Notes: a model not told the origin generated them from the letters alone. 7,490 nucleotides of DNA from Hyphomicrobiales bacterium (GCA_027069645.1 JALXEI010000076.1:1-7490); one strand, 5' to 3'. Shown: positions 1-6,828, counted from the first letter of the stretch. A program made the numbers and translations.

Positions 1-1736
1 TGCTTGGCCGAGCCGCCCGCACTGTCTCCCTCGACGATAAAGATTTCCGCTCCTTTGGCATTGCGCTGCGAACAGTCGGCCAGCTTGCCGGGCAGGCGCA
101 GCTTTTTGGTGGCGGATTTGCGGGAAACTTCCTTGTCGCGTTTGCGTTTCAGCCGTTCCTCGGAGCGGTCCACCACCCAGTCAAGCAGTTTGGCCGCCTG
201 TTTGGTGTTGCTGGTCAGCCAGTGGTCAAAGGCATCGCGCATGGCGTTTTCGACAATGCGGGTGGCGGCAGTGGTGGCCAGCTTTTCCTTGGTCTGGCCC
301 TGAAACTCGGGTTCGCGAATGAAAACGGACATCATCGCCCCGGCGGTGCCCAGCACATCATCGGCATTGATCTGCGCCGCCTTTTTGTTTTTGGTCATCT
401 CGCCATAGGCCCGCAAGCCTTTGGTGAGCGCTGCGCGCATCCCCGTTTCATGGGTGCCGCCTTCAATGGTCGGTACGGTGTTGCAATAGGTGTTCATGAA
501 TCCGTCGGCATTGGCGATCCAGGTGATGGCCCATTCGACCGACCCGTGCCCGCCTTCCTTTTCCACCTTGCCCGCGAAAATATCGCTGGTGACTGTGACC
601 AGCCCGTCAATGCGCTCGGATACGTAATCCTTGAGGCCGCCGGGGAAATGGAAGGTGGCTTCAGCAGGCACATTGTCTTTTTCAGAGATCAGCTCCGGGG
701 CGCATTTCCAGCGGATCTCGACACCGCCAAACAGATAGGCCTTGGAGCGGGCCATGCGCATCAGCCGCGCCGGGCGAAACAGGGTGTTGTCGCCAAAGAT
801 TTCCGCATCTGGGTGAAACAGGACAGATGTGCCGCGCCGGTTGGCCACCTTGCCCAGTTTTTGCAGCTTTCCCTGCGCAATGCCGCGCGAGAAGACCTGC
901 CGGTAGAGCTTTTTGTCGCGGGCAACTTCCACTTCCATATGGTCTGAAAGCGCATTGACCACAGAAGCGCCAACCCCGTGCAGACCACCCGATGTGGCAT
1001 AGACCTTGCTGTCGAATTTGCCGCCAGCATGCAGCGTGGTCAGAATCACTTCAAGCGCCGATTTGTCCTTGAACTTCGGGTGGGGATCAACCGGAATGCC
1101 GCGGCCATTATCGGTGACCTTCAGGGAATTGTCGGCAAACAGCTCCACTTCGATCCATGTGGCAAACCCGGCCACTGCCTCGTCCATCGAATTGTCGATC
1201 ACCTCGGCGAACAGATGGTGCAGCGCCTTGCGATCGGTGCCGCCAATATACATACCAGGGCGGCGGCGCACGGGCTCCAGCCCTTCAAGGATTTCAATAT
1301 CGGCGGCGGTATAGTCGCCCTCGCCGGCTTTTTGCGGTTTGGCCGCGGCTTTGCCGGAGGTTTTGGGCGCCGTTGCTGCCCGGGATTTTTTTCTTGTGGC
1401 TTGTTGCTTCATAGGTGCCTTTACAGGTTCTGTTTCTTTTTGTTCTTTATCGGTCGGGGTATCCGGAGAGTCCTTGCTGTCCGCTGCGGTTTGCCCGGGG
1501 GGGCTATCTGAAGACTGTTGTGTCCGGCGCGCCTTGCTGCCGATCTCCTTTGAGAACAGCTCCAGGTTATCCTGCGCGTGATCTTCTTCTTTGAGAGTTG
1601 ACGTCCGGCCGTGTGCCTTTTCGGCATTTTCGGGCCTGTTCCCGTCACCGCCCTTTCGGGTTTTCCGGTCCTGTTTTTGAGCCTTGCCTTCTTCCGGGGT
1701 CGTGCTTTTGTTAAAAAGATTTCTGAACAGCGCCAT
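1..1736 (-). CDS. parE: DNA topoisomerase IV subunit B (ParE), 3' end cut by window edge
   Basis: ATPase subunit of topoisomerase IV, which works with ParC to decatenate replicated chromosomes. Seen: 578 complete codons in one uninterrupted minus-strand frame. The GHKL ATPase domain begins near residue 142 (YTAADIEILEGLEPVRRRPG), followed by the ATP-site EVIDNSMDEA (N182), DNGRGIP (209-215), GLHGVG (about 251-256) and the QTK loop (Q481, T482, K483). The window ends in the TOPRIM signature EGDSAGGSAK (569-578). The RKALHHLFAEVIDNSMDEA segment favours ParE over GyrB. The rest of TOPRIM and the C-terminus lie off the left edge. The start at 1736 has a strong ribosome site (AGAGGA, 4 nt upstream). 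It gives about 141 residues of charged, low-complexity sequence before the ATPase domain, whereas family members as I know them usually have few to some tens. An internal in-frame ATG at 1412 (M109) has a weaker AAGG site and could be an alternative start. Confidence 0.96.
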   Translation of the reverse strand, partial: MALFRNLFNKSTTPEEGKAQKQDRKTRKGGDGNRPENAEKAHGRTSTLKEEDHAQDNLELFSKEIGSKARRTQQSSDSPPGQTAADSKDSPDTPTDKEQKETEPVKAPMKQQATRKKSRAATAPKTSGKAAAKPQKAGEGDYTAADIEILEGLEPVRRRPGMYIGGTDRKALHHLFAEVIDNSMDEAVAGFATWIEVELFADNSLKVTDNGRGIPVDPHPKFKDKSALEVILTTLHAGGKFDSKVYATSGGLHGVGASVVNALSDHMEVEVARDKKLYRQVFSRGIAQGKLQKLGKVANRRGTSVLFHPDAEIFGDNTLFRPARLMRMARSKAYLFGGVEIRWKCAPELISEKDNVPAEATFHFPGGLKDYVSERIDGLVTVTSDIFAGKVEKEGGHGSVEWAITWIANADGFMNTYCNTVPTIEGGTHETGMRAALTKGLRAYGEMTKNKKAAQINADDVLGTAGAMMSVFIREPEFQGQTKEKLATTAATRIVENAMRDAFDHWLTSNTKQAAKLLDWVVDRSEERLKRKRDKEVSRKSATKKLRLPGKLADCSQRNAKGAEIFIVEGDSAGGSAK

Positions 1737-1740
1737 TGTT

Positions 1741-1746
1741 TCCTCT
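1741..1746 (-). promoter_or_regulatory. Ribosome binding site of parE
   Basis: On the minus strand AGAGGA lies 4 nt before the ATG at 1736. It is a near-ideal Shine-Dalgarno match and is the reason for choosing the long form of ParE. The competing internal ATG at 1412 has only AAAGG, 5 nt upstream. Confidence 0.7.
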
Positions 1747-1796
1747 TGTTCCCCTGAAAAGGTTTGCGGGATCAGAACGCGGTACGAATCTGACTT

Positions 1797-1802
1797 ACTA
1801 TA
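1797..1802 (-). promoter_or_regulatory. Possible -10 element upstream of parE
   Basis: On the minus strand this reads TATAGT, five of six matches to the sigma-70 -10 consensus, about 60 nt before the parE start. I find no good -35 hexamer at 16-18 bp, so this is only a candidate. It lies in the divergent region between parE and the membrane-protein gene, which otherwise holds no convincing small gene. Confidence 0.3.
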
Positions 1803-1927
1803 ACAGAAAAGGCGTTTGCAACAGAGTGTTTTGCAGCGGGTGGTGGGTAACCGGATCTTTTCAAGCGGGATTGGTAACGGCTTTTGGCCCGGGTTGCATA
1901 TCCGGATGCCATGTATCATAAACAGCC

Positions 1928-1959
1928 TGACAGGGGCGCTGCAATGGTATATCCTGTCA
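1928..1959. repeat. 7-bp perfect inverted repeat before the membrane-protein gene
   Basis: TGACAGG (1928-1934) and CCTGTCA (1953-1959) are perfect inverted arms separated by 18 nt, followed on the plus strand by a run of seven A. There is no T-run after the hairpin on either strand, so it is not an intrinsic terminator. It sits just upstream of the ribosome site of the membrane-protein gene and could be a protein-binding site or an mRNA leader hairpin. Its function is unknown. Confidence 0.35.
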
Positions 1960-1990
1960 AAAAAAGAACGGAATGAGGGGTGTGCGTGTC

Positions 1991-2584
1991 ATGTGGTTAT
2001 TGATGATTTTCTGGAAGAGCCTCAGGGGGCTGTGGCGGCTGGTGATCGGCCTTGTCATTGGCGTTATCCTGTATGTCATAACCTTCACAACCCCGGAACT
2101 TGAATGGATATTTAACGGCGTTCATCAGTTTGCGGCAGGTCTGCATGGCTGGCTGAGCGAGCAACAGTGGTTTTCCGCCTATCAGAAATGGGATTATCTG
2201 GTAAAACCGGCTGACCGTTTGCCGCTTATTCTTTATGTGCTTGTGGGACGCTTTATCTGGCTTTTGCTGGAAGCGATGTTCATAACTTTTCCCCTCTGGT
2301 TGATAAATAGACAGAAAAGGCCCCCTGCGACACCGCTGGGACATAACGAGGCCGCCGTCGCTGCCTCTGTTTCCGCTGCCCAAAGCGCCCCGGCAACGCC
2401 CCCTTCCCAGGGAACGGGCCTTGAGACGGCCATAGACAGGGTTGCGGACGAAGGCGTAGGGGCGGTCAGCGAAAAGGTTGCAAGCCATCTTGAAGGTCTG
2501 GGCAATGATGAGGAGGCCGCGAAGCTGGAACGCTCCATAGATCAGGCTCTGGATCGCATCAAACATGTCGAAGAGCAGAAATAG
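1991..2584 (+). CDS. Hypothetical membrane protein, two TM helices and a cytoplasmic C-terminal tail
   Basis: I do not recognise a family. The 197-residue protein has a short hydrophobic, basic N-terminus, a first membrane helix at about 14-33 (LVIGLVIGVILYVITF), a tryptophan- and aromatic-rich loop of about 44 residues, and a second helix at about 78-104. Then come the basic cluster NRQKR, an Ala/Pro-rich linker (about 110-144) and a charged, probably helical tail (145-197, ERSIDQALDRIKHVEEQK at the end). The basic residues flanking the helices (positive-inside rule) suggest both termini are cytoplasmic. I chose ATG 1991 because GAGGGG lies 10 nt upstream; an in-frame ATG at 1973 would add six residues but has no proper ribosome site. 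The last 20 nt overlap the glycosylase-family gene, so the two are probably co-transcribed. The coding call is supported by length and clear domain-like organisation; the function is unknown. Confidence 0.75.
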   Translation: MWLLMIFWKSLRGLWRLVIGLVIGVILYVITFTTPELEWIFNGVHQFAAGLHGWLSEQQWFSAYQKWDYLVKPADRLPLILYVLVGRFIWLLLEAMFITFPLWLINRQKRPPATPLGHNEAAVAASVSAAQSAPATPPSQGTGLETAIDRVADEGVGAVSEKVASHLEGLGNDEEAAKLERSIDQALDRIKHVEEQK

Positions 2585-3251
2585 GCGGGAGGTGACACCG
2601 GCAGACAAAGGGGCGGGCGAAGGCACCTCTTCGTCATCTCTTTGTGAACTTCTTGAACATGTGCGGGCCTGTCGTCATTGCGTTGAGATGCCGGTCGGGC
2701 CTCCTTTACCCCACGAACCGCGTCCGGTCCTTGTAGCGGGTCGTTCTGCCCGCATCTGTATCATCGGCCAGGCGCCGGGGACCCGCGTGCATGCGTCAGG
2801 TCGACCGTTTACGGATCCCTCGGGGGATCGTTTGCGCGACTGGCTGGGGGTGAGTTCAGATCAGTTTTATAATCCGCACCTGTTCAATATTATTCCAATG
2901 GGCTTTTGTTTTCCCGGCCTTGATGACCGTGGCGCGGATCTGCCGCCACGACGCGAATGTGCGCGAAAATGGCATGGTGATCTGTTTGCGCTGATGCCGC
3001 AGATTGAACTGATTTTGCTGGTGGGTCTTTATGCACAAAGGTTTCACCTCGGGAAAAGGTGTAAAAAGACGCTCACGCAGACGGTCGCCGACTGGCGCGA
3101 ATATGCCATAACCGACCACCGCCCCATATGGCTGCCCCTGCCGCATCCTTCATGGCGCAACAATGCCTGGTTGCGAAAAAACAGCTTTTTTGAACGCGAT
3201 GTTCTTCCCTTTCTGCGCACCGAAGTGCAGCGACGGATCGCAAGGATGTGA
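2565..3251 (+). CDS. Uracil-DNA glycosylase superfamily protein
   Basis: Probably removes uracil or a related damaged base from DNA, or belongs to the poorly characterised branch of this superfamily. The 228-residue protein has motif A as GQAPGTRVHASGRPFTDPSG (69-87), then RLRDWLGV, a hydrophobic strand LILLVGLYAQ, and motif B as LPHPSWRN (192-199). The glutamine of GQAPG replaces the glutamate of the family 4 GEAPG/GEGPG motif, so catalytic specificity is uncertain. C36 and C39 (CRHC), C115 (MGFCFPG) and C132 (RRECARKW) form C-x2-C-x75-C-x16-C. This spacing is much like the four cysteines holding the 4Fe-4S cluster in family 4 enzymes, so a cluster is plausible. The first 25 or so residues are polar and not domain-like. 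ATG 2565 lacks a clear ribosome site and overlaps the upstream membrane-protein gene by 20 nt, so translational coupling is likely. The closest type known to me is the HI_0220.2-like group. Confidence 0.88.
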   Translation: MSKSRNRREVTPADKGAGEGTSSSSLCELLEHVRACRHCVEMPVGPPLPHEPRPVLVAGRSARICIIGQAPGTRVHASGRPFTDPSGDRLRDWLGVSSDQFYNPHLFNIIPMGFCFPGLDDRGADLPPRRECARKWHGDLFALMPQIELILLVGLYAQRFHLGKRCKKTLTQTVADWREYAITDHRPIWLPLPHPSWRNNAWLRKNSFFERDVLPFLRTEVQRRIARM

Positions 3252-3262
3252 TCGGCAGGCCA

Positions 3263-3292
3263 TTGACTTTTTTGCTTTTTCATATGGATGTT
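3263..3292 (+). promoter_or_regulatory. Candidate promoter of the AhpD-like gene
   Basis: TTGACT (3263-3268) is a five-of-six match to the sigma-70 -35 box, just after the glycosylase-family stop codon. At 18 bp spacing comes a weak -10 candidate, GATGTT (3287-3292). Transcription would then start near 3299, immediately before the palindrome at 3303-3316. The -10 is poor, so the exact start is uncertain. Confidence 0.35.
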
Positions 3293-3302
3293 ACAGGAAG
3301 AG

Positions 3303-3316
3303 AGACCATTTGGTCT
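3303..3316. promoter_or_regulatory. Perfect palindrome, probable TetR-family operator
   Basis: AGACCA-TT-TGGTCT has 6-bp perfect inverted arms. It can also be read as AGACC-N4-GGTCT, which resembles the half-site arrangement I recall for TetR-family repressors such as NemR and AcuR (from memory, not checked). It lies 33 nt before the AhpD-like start and just downstream of the candidate promoter, a position suited to repression. No regulator gene is in the window, so the partner is unknown. Confidence 0.45.
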
Positions 3317-3336
3317 GTTGTTATGTTTTTACAAAT

Positions 3337-3342
3337 GAGGAG
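3337..3342 (+). promoter_or_regulatory. Ribosome binding site of the AhpD-like gene
   Basis: GAGGAG lies 7 nt before ATG 3350. This strong site fixes the start there, rather than at the upstream in-frame GTG at 3248, which overlaps the previous stop codon and would add 34 residues unlike the family. Confidence 0.7.
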
Positions 3343-3349
3343 CGCCGCC

Positions 3350-3901
3350 ATGTCTGACCATTTTCCCCTGCATGATAAAGAAACGGCCCCGGCGGATTCG
3401 CGCGGTGTGCTGACCGCCATGCACAACAAATTCGGCTTTGATCTCAACCTGTTTGCCAAACTGGCAACCTCTTCCAAGGCTTTGAAGGCCTATACCGGAG
3501 TGAGTGAGATTTTTGCCCGCAGTTCCTTTTCGCCGCTGGAACAGCAGGTCGTCCTGCTGACGGTTTCAAATTATAATGACTGCAAATATTGTGTTGCGGC
3601 TCACACCACCGGTTCAATAAAGAAGGGTCTTGATGAAGAAGTGATCCGCAACGCAGCAGCCGGAAACAGCCTTGGTGATGAAAAGCTGGAAGCCCTGCGG
3701 GTGTTCACGCGCAGGATGGTGGATCAGCGCGGCTGGCTGCAAGAGGGGGAACTTGATGAGTTCCTGGCTGCCGGTTATACCCCCGAAAATGCCCTGGAAG
3801 TGGTGACCGGGATTGCCATGAAAACGCTCTCCAACTATGCCAATCACATCATGAATACACCGGTTGATGAACCCTTCCGGGCCAATATACCGGCGGATTG
3901 A
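3350..3901 (+). CDS. Carboxymuconolactone decarboxylase family protein (AhpD-like)
   Basis: Small all-helical protein of the CMD/AhpD superfamily. Members include the thiol peroxidase partner AhpD and carboxymuconolactone decarboxylases, so the reaction cannot be named from sequence. The 183 residues contain the AhpD-type active site: E64 (SPLEQQVV), then C78-x2-C81-x3-H85 (NDCKYCVAAHT), the redox cysteine pair with its proton-relay glutamate and histidine. This favours a thiol redox or peroxide role over decarboxylation. The C-terminal half (GYTPENALEVVTGIAMKTLSNYANHI) is also typical. Length matches stand-alone family proteins. The gene follows the glycosylase-family gene by 98 bp and appears to have its own promoter and a repressor-type palindrome, suggesting induction by a small electrophile or oxidant. 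It converges with fadH; only 13 bp separate the two stop codons. Confidence 0.92.
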   Translation: MSDHFPLHDKETAPADSRGVLTAMHNKFGFDLNLFAKLATSSKALKAYTGVSEIFARSSFSPLEQQVVLLTVSNYNDCKYCVAAHTTGSIKKGLDEEVIRNAAAGNSLGDEKLEALRVFTRRMVDQRGWLQEGELDEFLAAGYTPENALEVVTGIAMKTLSNYANHIMNTPVDEPFRANIPAD

Positions 3902-3914
3902 CGGCAGGGCGCGT

Positions 3915-5951
3915 CTACAGGGCAAGCGCCAGACGATAGCCCTCGGATATGGCGCGCAGGGCATCGAGTTCGCCCGCCTGTTTTGCACCACCAATGAGAT
4001 GGCTGTGAATGCCGAGCATGGACAGTTCCTCATACAGGCCGGTGCGACTTTGCTGGCCGGCACAAATGATGATGGTGTCAGCCGGCAAGACAGATTGTTT
4101 TCCCTCGATGCGGATATGCAGGCCGTCATCACTGATGCGCTCATAGCTGACGCCGGTGAGAATATTCACGCCGCGCCGTTGCAGTCTCTTGCGCAAGGCC
4201 CAGCCGGTCGTGGCTCCAGGGGGCTTGCGTGGTTTTCCAGAGGTTCGTTGCAACAGAGTGATCCGGCGATGGCAGGGGGCTGTTGACGGACCTTCCGGGA
4301 GAAGGCCGCCAGGTGTATCAAGGCCCCTGTCCACGCCCCAGTCATTCAGAAAGGCCCTGACGCTATCGCTGTTTTCATCGGTATCCGTTGACAGGAAATC
4401 GGCAACATCATAGCCAATGCCGCCGGTGCCGATGATCGCCACCCGTTCACCGCAGGACTTCGCACCGGAAAGGATTTGCGGATAGGTTGCGACACAGGGG
4501 TGATCCAGGCCCTTGAGGTCAATGCGGCGCGGCGCAACGCCGGTGGCAATGATGATTTCATCATATTTTCCCCCGCGCAACATGGCGGCATCGGCTGTTG
4601 TTGAAGTTCTGATATCAACATTGGCTGCGGCAAGTTTGCGGGTGAAATAGCGCAGGGTCTCGCGAAATTCATCCTTGCCCGGGACATTTGCGGCGAGCAA
4701 CAACTGGCCGCCCGGTTCCTCTCCTGCTTCAAACAGCGTGACCCTGTGTCCGCGCACGCCTGCGATGCTGGCAGCGGCCAGCCCGGCGGCCCCGCTTCCC
4801 ACAACAGCAATGCGCTTTCGGACGGGGGCGGGGGTGATTTTCAGTTCGGTTTCATGACCGGCACGGGGATTGACGAGGCAGGTGGCGGTTTTGCCCGTGA
4901 AGATATAGTCGAGACAGGCCTGGTTGCAGGCAATACAGACATTGATGTCATCTGCGCGGCCTTTTGCGGCCTTGTTGACGAAATGCGGATCGGACAACAG
5001 GGGGCGGGCCAGATAGCCGAGGTCGCAAGCGCCCTCCTGCAACAGTTTTTCCACGGTTTGGGGGGTGTTGAGACGGTTGGCGGCAACCACCGGAAGGGTG
5101 ACAGCCTCTTTCAGGCGCTTTGCCGCAAAGCTCCAGGTGCCGCGCGGCACCATACAGGCGATGGTGGGAATACGTGCCTCGTGCCAGCCGATACCGGTAG
5201 ACAGAATATCGGCGCCGGCCTTTTCGATATTGCGGGCAAGATCTATGATCTCCGCACCGCTGGCGCCATTTTCGACAAGTTCAATGGACGAGATGCGATA
5301 GATGAGAATAAAATCATCGCATGTCGCGGCGCGAATGGCTTTGACGATTTCCAGCGGAAAACGCTGGCGTTTTTCGGGCGAGCCGCCCCATTGATCCTCT
5401 CGCCGGTTGGTGCGCGGTGCGGTGAACTGATTGATCAGATAGCCTTCCGACCCCATGATCTCGACGCCGTCATATCCGGCCTGCCGGGCCAGAGAGGCAC
5501 ATTGCGCATAGTCGCGGATGGTCTGTTCGATCTCTTCGCTGTCCAGTTCCCGGGGCGTCAGCGGGCTTATGGGCGCGCGTATGGGCGAAGGGGCCACTGT
5601 TTTGAGTGTGGCCCCGTAACGTCCGGCATGGAGAATTTGCAGTACGATTTTGCTCCCGGCTTCATGAACAGCCCTGGTGACAATGCGGTGATCCTCCACC
5701 TGGTCGGGTTCATTCAGGATCGGCCCGTTGGGCTCCAGCAGCCCCTCGCTGTTGGGTGCATAGCCCCCCGTCACGATGAGGCCGACGCCGCCCCTTGCCC
5801 GTTCGCCATAAAAATCGGCGAGGTGCTGCACACCATCCGGCAGGGCCTCAAGGCGGGTATGCATAGCCCCCATGATAATACGATTTTTCAAACGGCCATG
5901 TTTAAGTGGCAGGGGCGAGAGCATCAGCGGAAAGGGGGTTTTTTGCGTCAT
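3915..5951 (-). CDS. fadH: NADPH-dependent 2,4-dienoyl-CoA reductase
   Basis: Reduces 2,4-dienoyl-CoA with NADPH during beta-oxidation of unsaturated fatty acids, using FMN, a 4Fe-4S cluster and FAD. The 678-residue protein is close in length to the E. coli enzyme (about 672). Seen: an N-terminal old-yellow-enzyme-type barrel (LKNRIIMGAMHTRLE, 21-35) with catalytic Y171 in MGSEGYLINQF and H257 in GIGWHEAR. The cluster cysteines are C339, C342, C346 and C358 (CIACNQACLDYIFTGKTATC). The FAD dinucleotide motif GSGAAG is at 385-390 and the NAD(P)H motif GTGGIG at 508-513, and the C-terminus includes TTGW, GVSYERI, ICAGQ and LDALRAI segments as in FadH. ATG 5951 is chosen for its GGAGA ribosome site (5 nt upstream). 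The frame stays open to 6509, but that extension runs antisense through the neighbouring transferase gene. All catalytic residues are present and no frameshift is seen. Confidence 0.97.
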   Translation of the reverse strand: MTQKTPFPLMLSPLPLKHGRLKNRIIMGAMHTRLEALPDGVQHLADFYGERARGGVGLIVTGGYAPNSEGLLEPNGPILNEPDQVEDHRIVTRAVHEAGSKIVLQILHAGRYGATLKTVAPSPIRAPISPLTPRELDSEEIEQTIRDYAQCASLARQAGYDGVEIMGSEGYLINQFTAPRTNRREDQWGGSPEKRQRFPLEIVKAIRAATCDDFILIYRISSIELVENGASGAEIIDLARNIEKAGADILSTGIGWHEARIPTIACMVPRGTWSFAAKRLKEAVTLPVVAANRLNTPQTVEKLLQEGACDLGYLARPLLSDPHFVNKAAKGRADDINVCIACNQACLDYIFTGKTATCLVNPRAGHETELKITPAPVRKRIAVVGSGAAGLAAASIAGVRGHRVTLFEAGEEPGGQLLLAANVPGKDEFRETLRYFTRKLAAANVDIRTSTTADAAMLRGGKYDEIIIATGVAPRRIDLKGLDHPCVATYPQILSGAKSCGERVAIIGTGGIGYDVADFLSTDTDENSDSVRAFLNDWGVDRGLDTPGGLLPEGPSTAPCHRRITLLQRTSGKPRKPPGATTGWALRKRLQRRGVNILTGVSYERISDDGLHIRIEGKQSVLPADTIIICAGQQSRTGLYEELSMLGIHSHLIGGAKQAGELDALRAISEGYRLALAL

Positions 5952-5956
5952 GAGGT

Positions 5957-5961
5957 TCTCC
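5957..5961 (-). promoter_or_regulatory. Ribosome binding site of fadH
   Basis: On the minus strand GGAGA lies 5 nt before the ATG at 5951. It decides the start, because the frame stays open for 186 more codons upstream. Confidence 0.65.
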
Positions 5962-5991
5962 GGCCGGGTTAAGGGATTTGGCAGCCTCTTT

Positions 5992-5997
5992 GTTATA
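5992..5997 (-). promoter_or_regulatory. Weak -10-like site in the fadH/transferase intergenic region
   Basis: The 142-bp region between the divergent fadH and transferase genes (5952-6093) reads TATAAC on the minus strand here, about 40 nt before the fadH start. On the plus strand GATAAAAT (6038-6045) is a similar -10-like match for the transferase pair. Neither has a recognisable -35 hexamer, and I see no palindrome that looks like a FadR-type or TetR-type operator. Confidence 0.2.
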
Positions 5998-6093
5998 GCG
6001 GTTTTCGGACGGCACGGGAGTCCTCTGTTTTGCACACGATAAAATGACCGGCGGAGGCTTGAGCGTGTGACGGGTCCATGATAGTCCGGATGA

Positions 6094-6828
6094 ATGATTT
6101 CCGTTATCATACCGGTTTTTAATGCCCGGAATGAACTTCCGGCGACCCTTGGTGCCCTTGTCCCGGCGACCATTGACGGGCTCGTACGCGAGGTCATCAT
6201 TGTCGATGGCGGCTCGTGCGATGACAGTCTGCGCATTGCCGAAGACGCCGGTGCCAGGATCATTTCATCTCCCCGGGGACGGGGGCAACAACTGGCGCGG
6301 GGTGGACGAGAGGCAAGGGGGCCGTGGCTGTTGTTCCTGCATGCCGATACCGTCCTCGAACACGGATGGGGCGAGGAGGTGACGCAATTTATAAACACCC
6401 GTTCAAAAGCGGGACATGAAGCTGCCGCTTTCCGGTTTGCCCTCAATGACAAGGGGCTTGCGCCGCGGTTTGTCGAATTCATGGTCGGGTTGCGTTCGCA
6501 TGTTTTCAAACTTCCCTATGGTGACCAGGGCCTGCTCATTCACCGCAATCTTTACGATGAAATCGGCGGTTATGCGGATCTGCCCCTTATGGAAGATGTC
6601 GCCATTGTCAGAGCCATTGGAGCAAGGCGTCTGCACATTCTCGCCAGCCGGGCGCGGACCAGTGCGGTGCGGTACCGGACCGACGGCTATATACGGCGCA
6701 TTGCCCGCAATCTGTTTTGCCTTGGACAATATTTCGCCGGTGTCGATCCCGCGCACATTGCCCGTACCTATGATCCGCAATACGCTCAAAACACACCTCC
6801 GGAAGAACAGCGCGATGTCCGTTCGTAA
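6094..6828 (+). CDS. Family 2 glycosyltransferase, TIGR04283 type
   Basis: A 244-residue GT-A fold transferase of the type databases call TIGR04283 (rSAM/selenodomain-associated, or arsenosugar-biosynthesis, glycosyltransferase). Seen: N-terminal strand MISVIIPVFNARNELPATL, VIIVDGGSCDD (nucleotide-binding, DGGS 38-41), SPRGRGQQLARGGREARG (59-76), LLFLHADT (HADT 83-86, a DxD-like metal site), GDQGLLIHRNLYDEIGGY (143-160), LPLMED (163-168) and RTSAVRYRTDGYIRRIARN near the end. ATG 6094 is the natural start because the first strand begins at residue 2, although the ribosome site is poor. The last 14 nt overlap the next gene, so the two are probably co-translated. The sugar donor and acceptor cannot be told; the arsenosugar name rests on gene neighbourhoods seen elsewhere, and no arsM- or arsS-like gene is in this window. 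Confidence 0.9.
   Translation: MISVIIPVFNARNELPATLGALVPATIDGLVREVIIVDGGSCDDSLRIAEDAGARIISSPRGRGQQLARGGREARGPWLLFLHADTVLEHGWGEEVTQFINTRSKAGHEAAAFRFALNDKGLAPRFVEFMVGLRSHVFKLPYGDQGLLIHRNLYDEIGGYADLPLMEDVAIVRAIGARRLHILASRARTSAVRYRTDGYIRRIARNLFCLGQYFAGVDPAHIARTYDPQYAQNTPPEEQRDVRS

Noticed and set aside
222..947. 241-codon plus-strand open frame opposite parE
   Set aside because: Antisense shadow of the conserved ATPase domain of ParE; no family features.
1816..2103. Plus-strand open frame across the divergent region
   Set aside because: It runs into the start of the membrane-protein gene in another frame, lacks a ribosome site and does not look like a protein domain.
1997..2626. 209-codon minus-strand open frame opposite the membrane protein
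   Set aside because: The plus-strand frame has a ribosome site, clear membrane helices and overlaps the next gene as an operon would; the minus frame shows none of these.
3248..3349. GTG start at 3248 for the AhpD-like protein, overlapping the upstream stop
   Set aside because: The 34 extra residues are not typical of the family, cover the promoter and palindrome, and the ATG at 3350 has a far better ribosome site.
3902..3935. CGTCT/AGACG inverted arms at the fadH/AhpD-like junction as a terminator
   Set aside because: Only five base pairs, a 14-nt loop and no T-run on either side; part of it is fadH coding sequence.
4746..5972. 408-codon plus-strand open frame opposite fadH
   Set aside because: It is the antisense shadow of a strongly conserved fadH; it has no ribosome site of note and no recognisable domain.
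5952..6509. Open extension of fadH upstream of 5951 (186 more codons)
   Set aside because: It runs antisense through the transferase gene and has no FadH similarity; the ATG at 5951 has a good ribosome site and aligns with the known FadH start.
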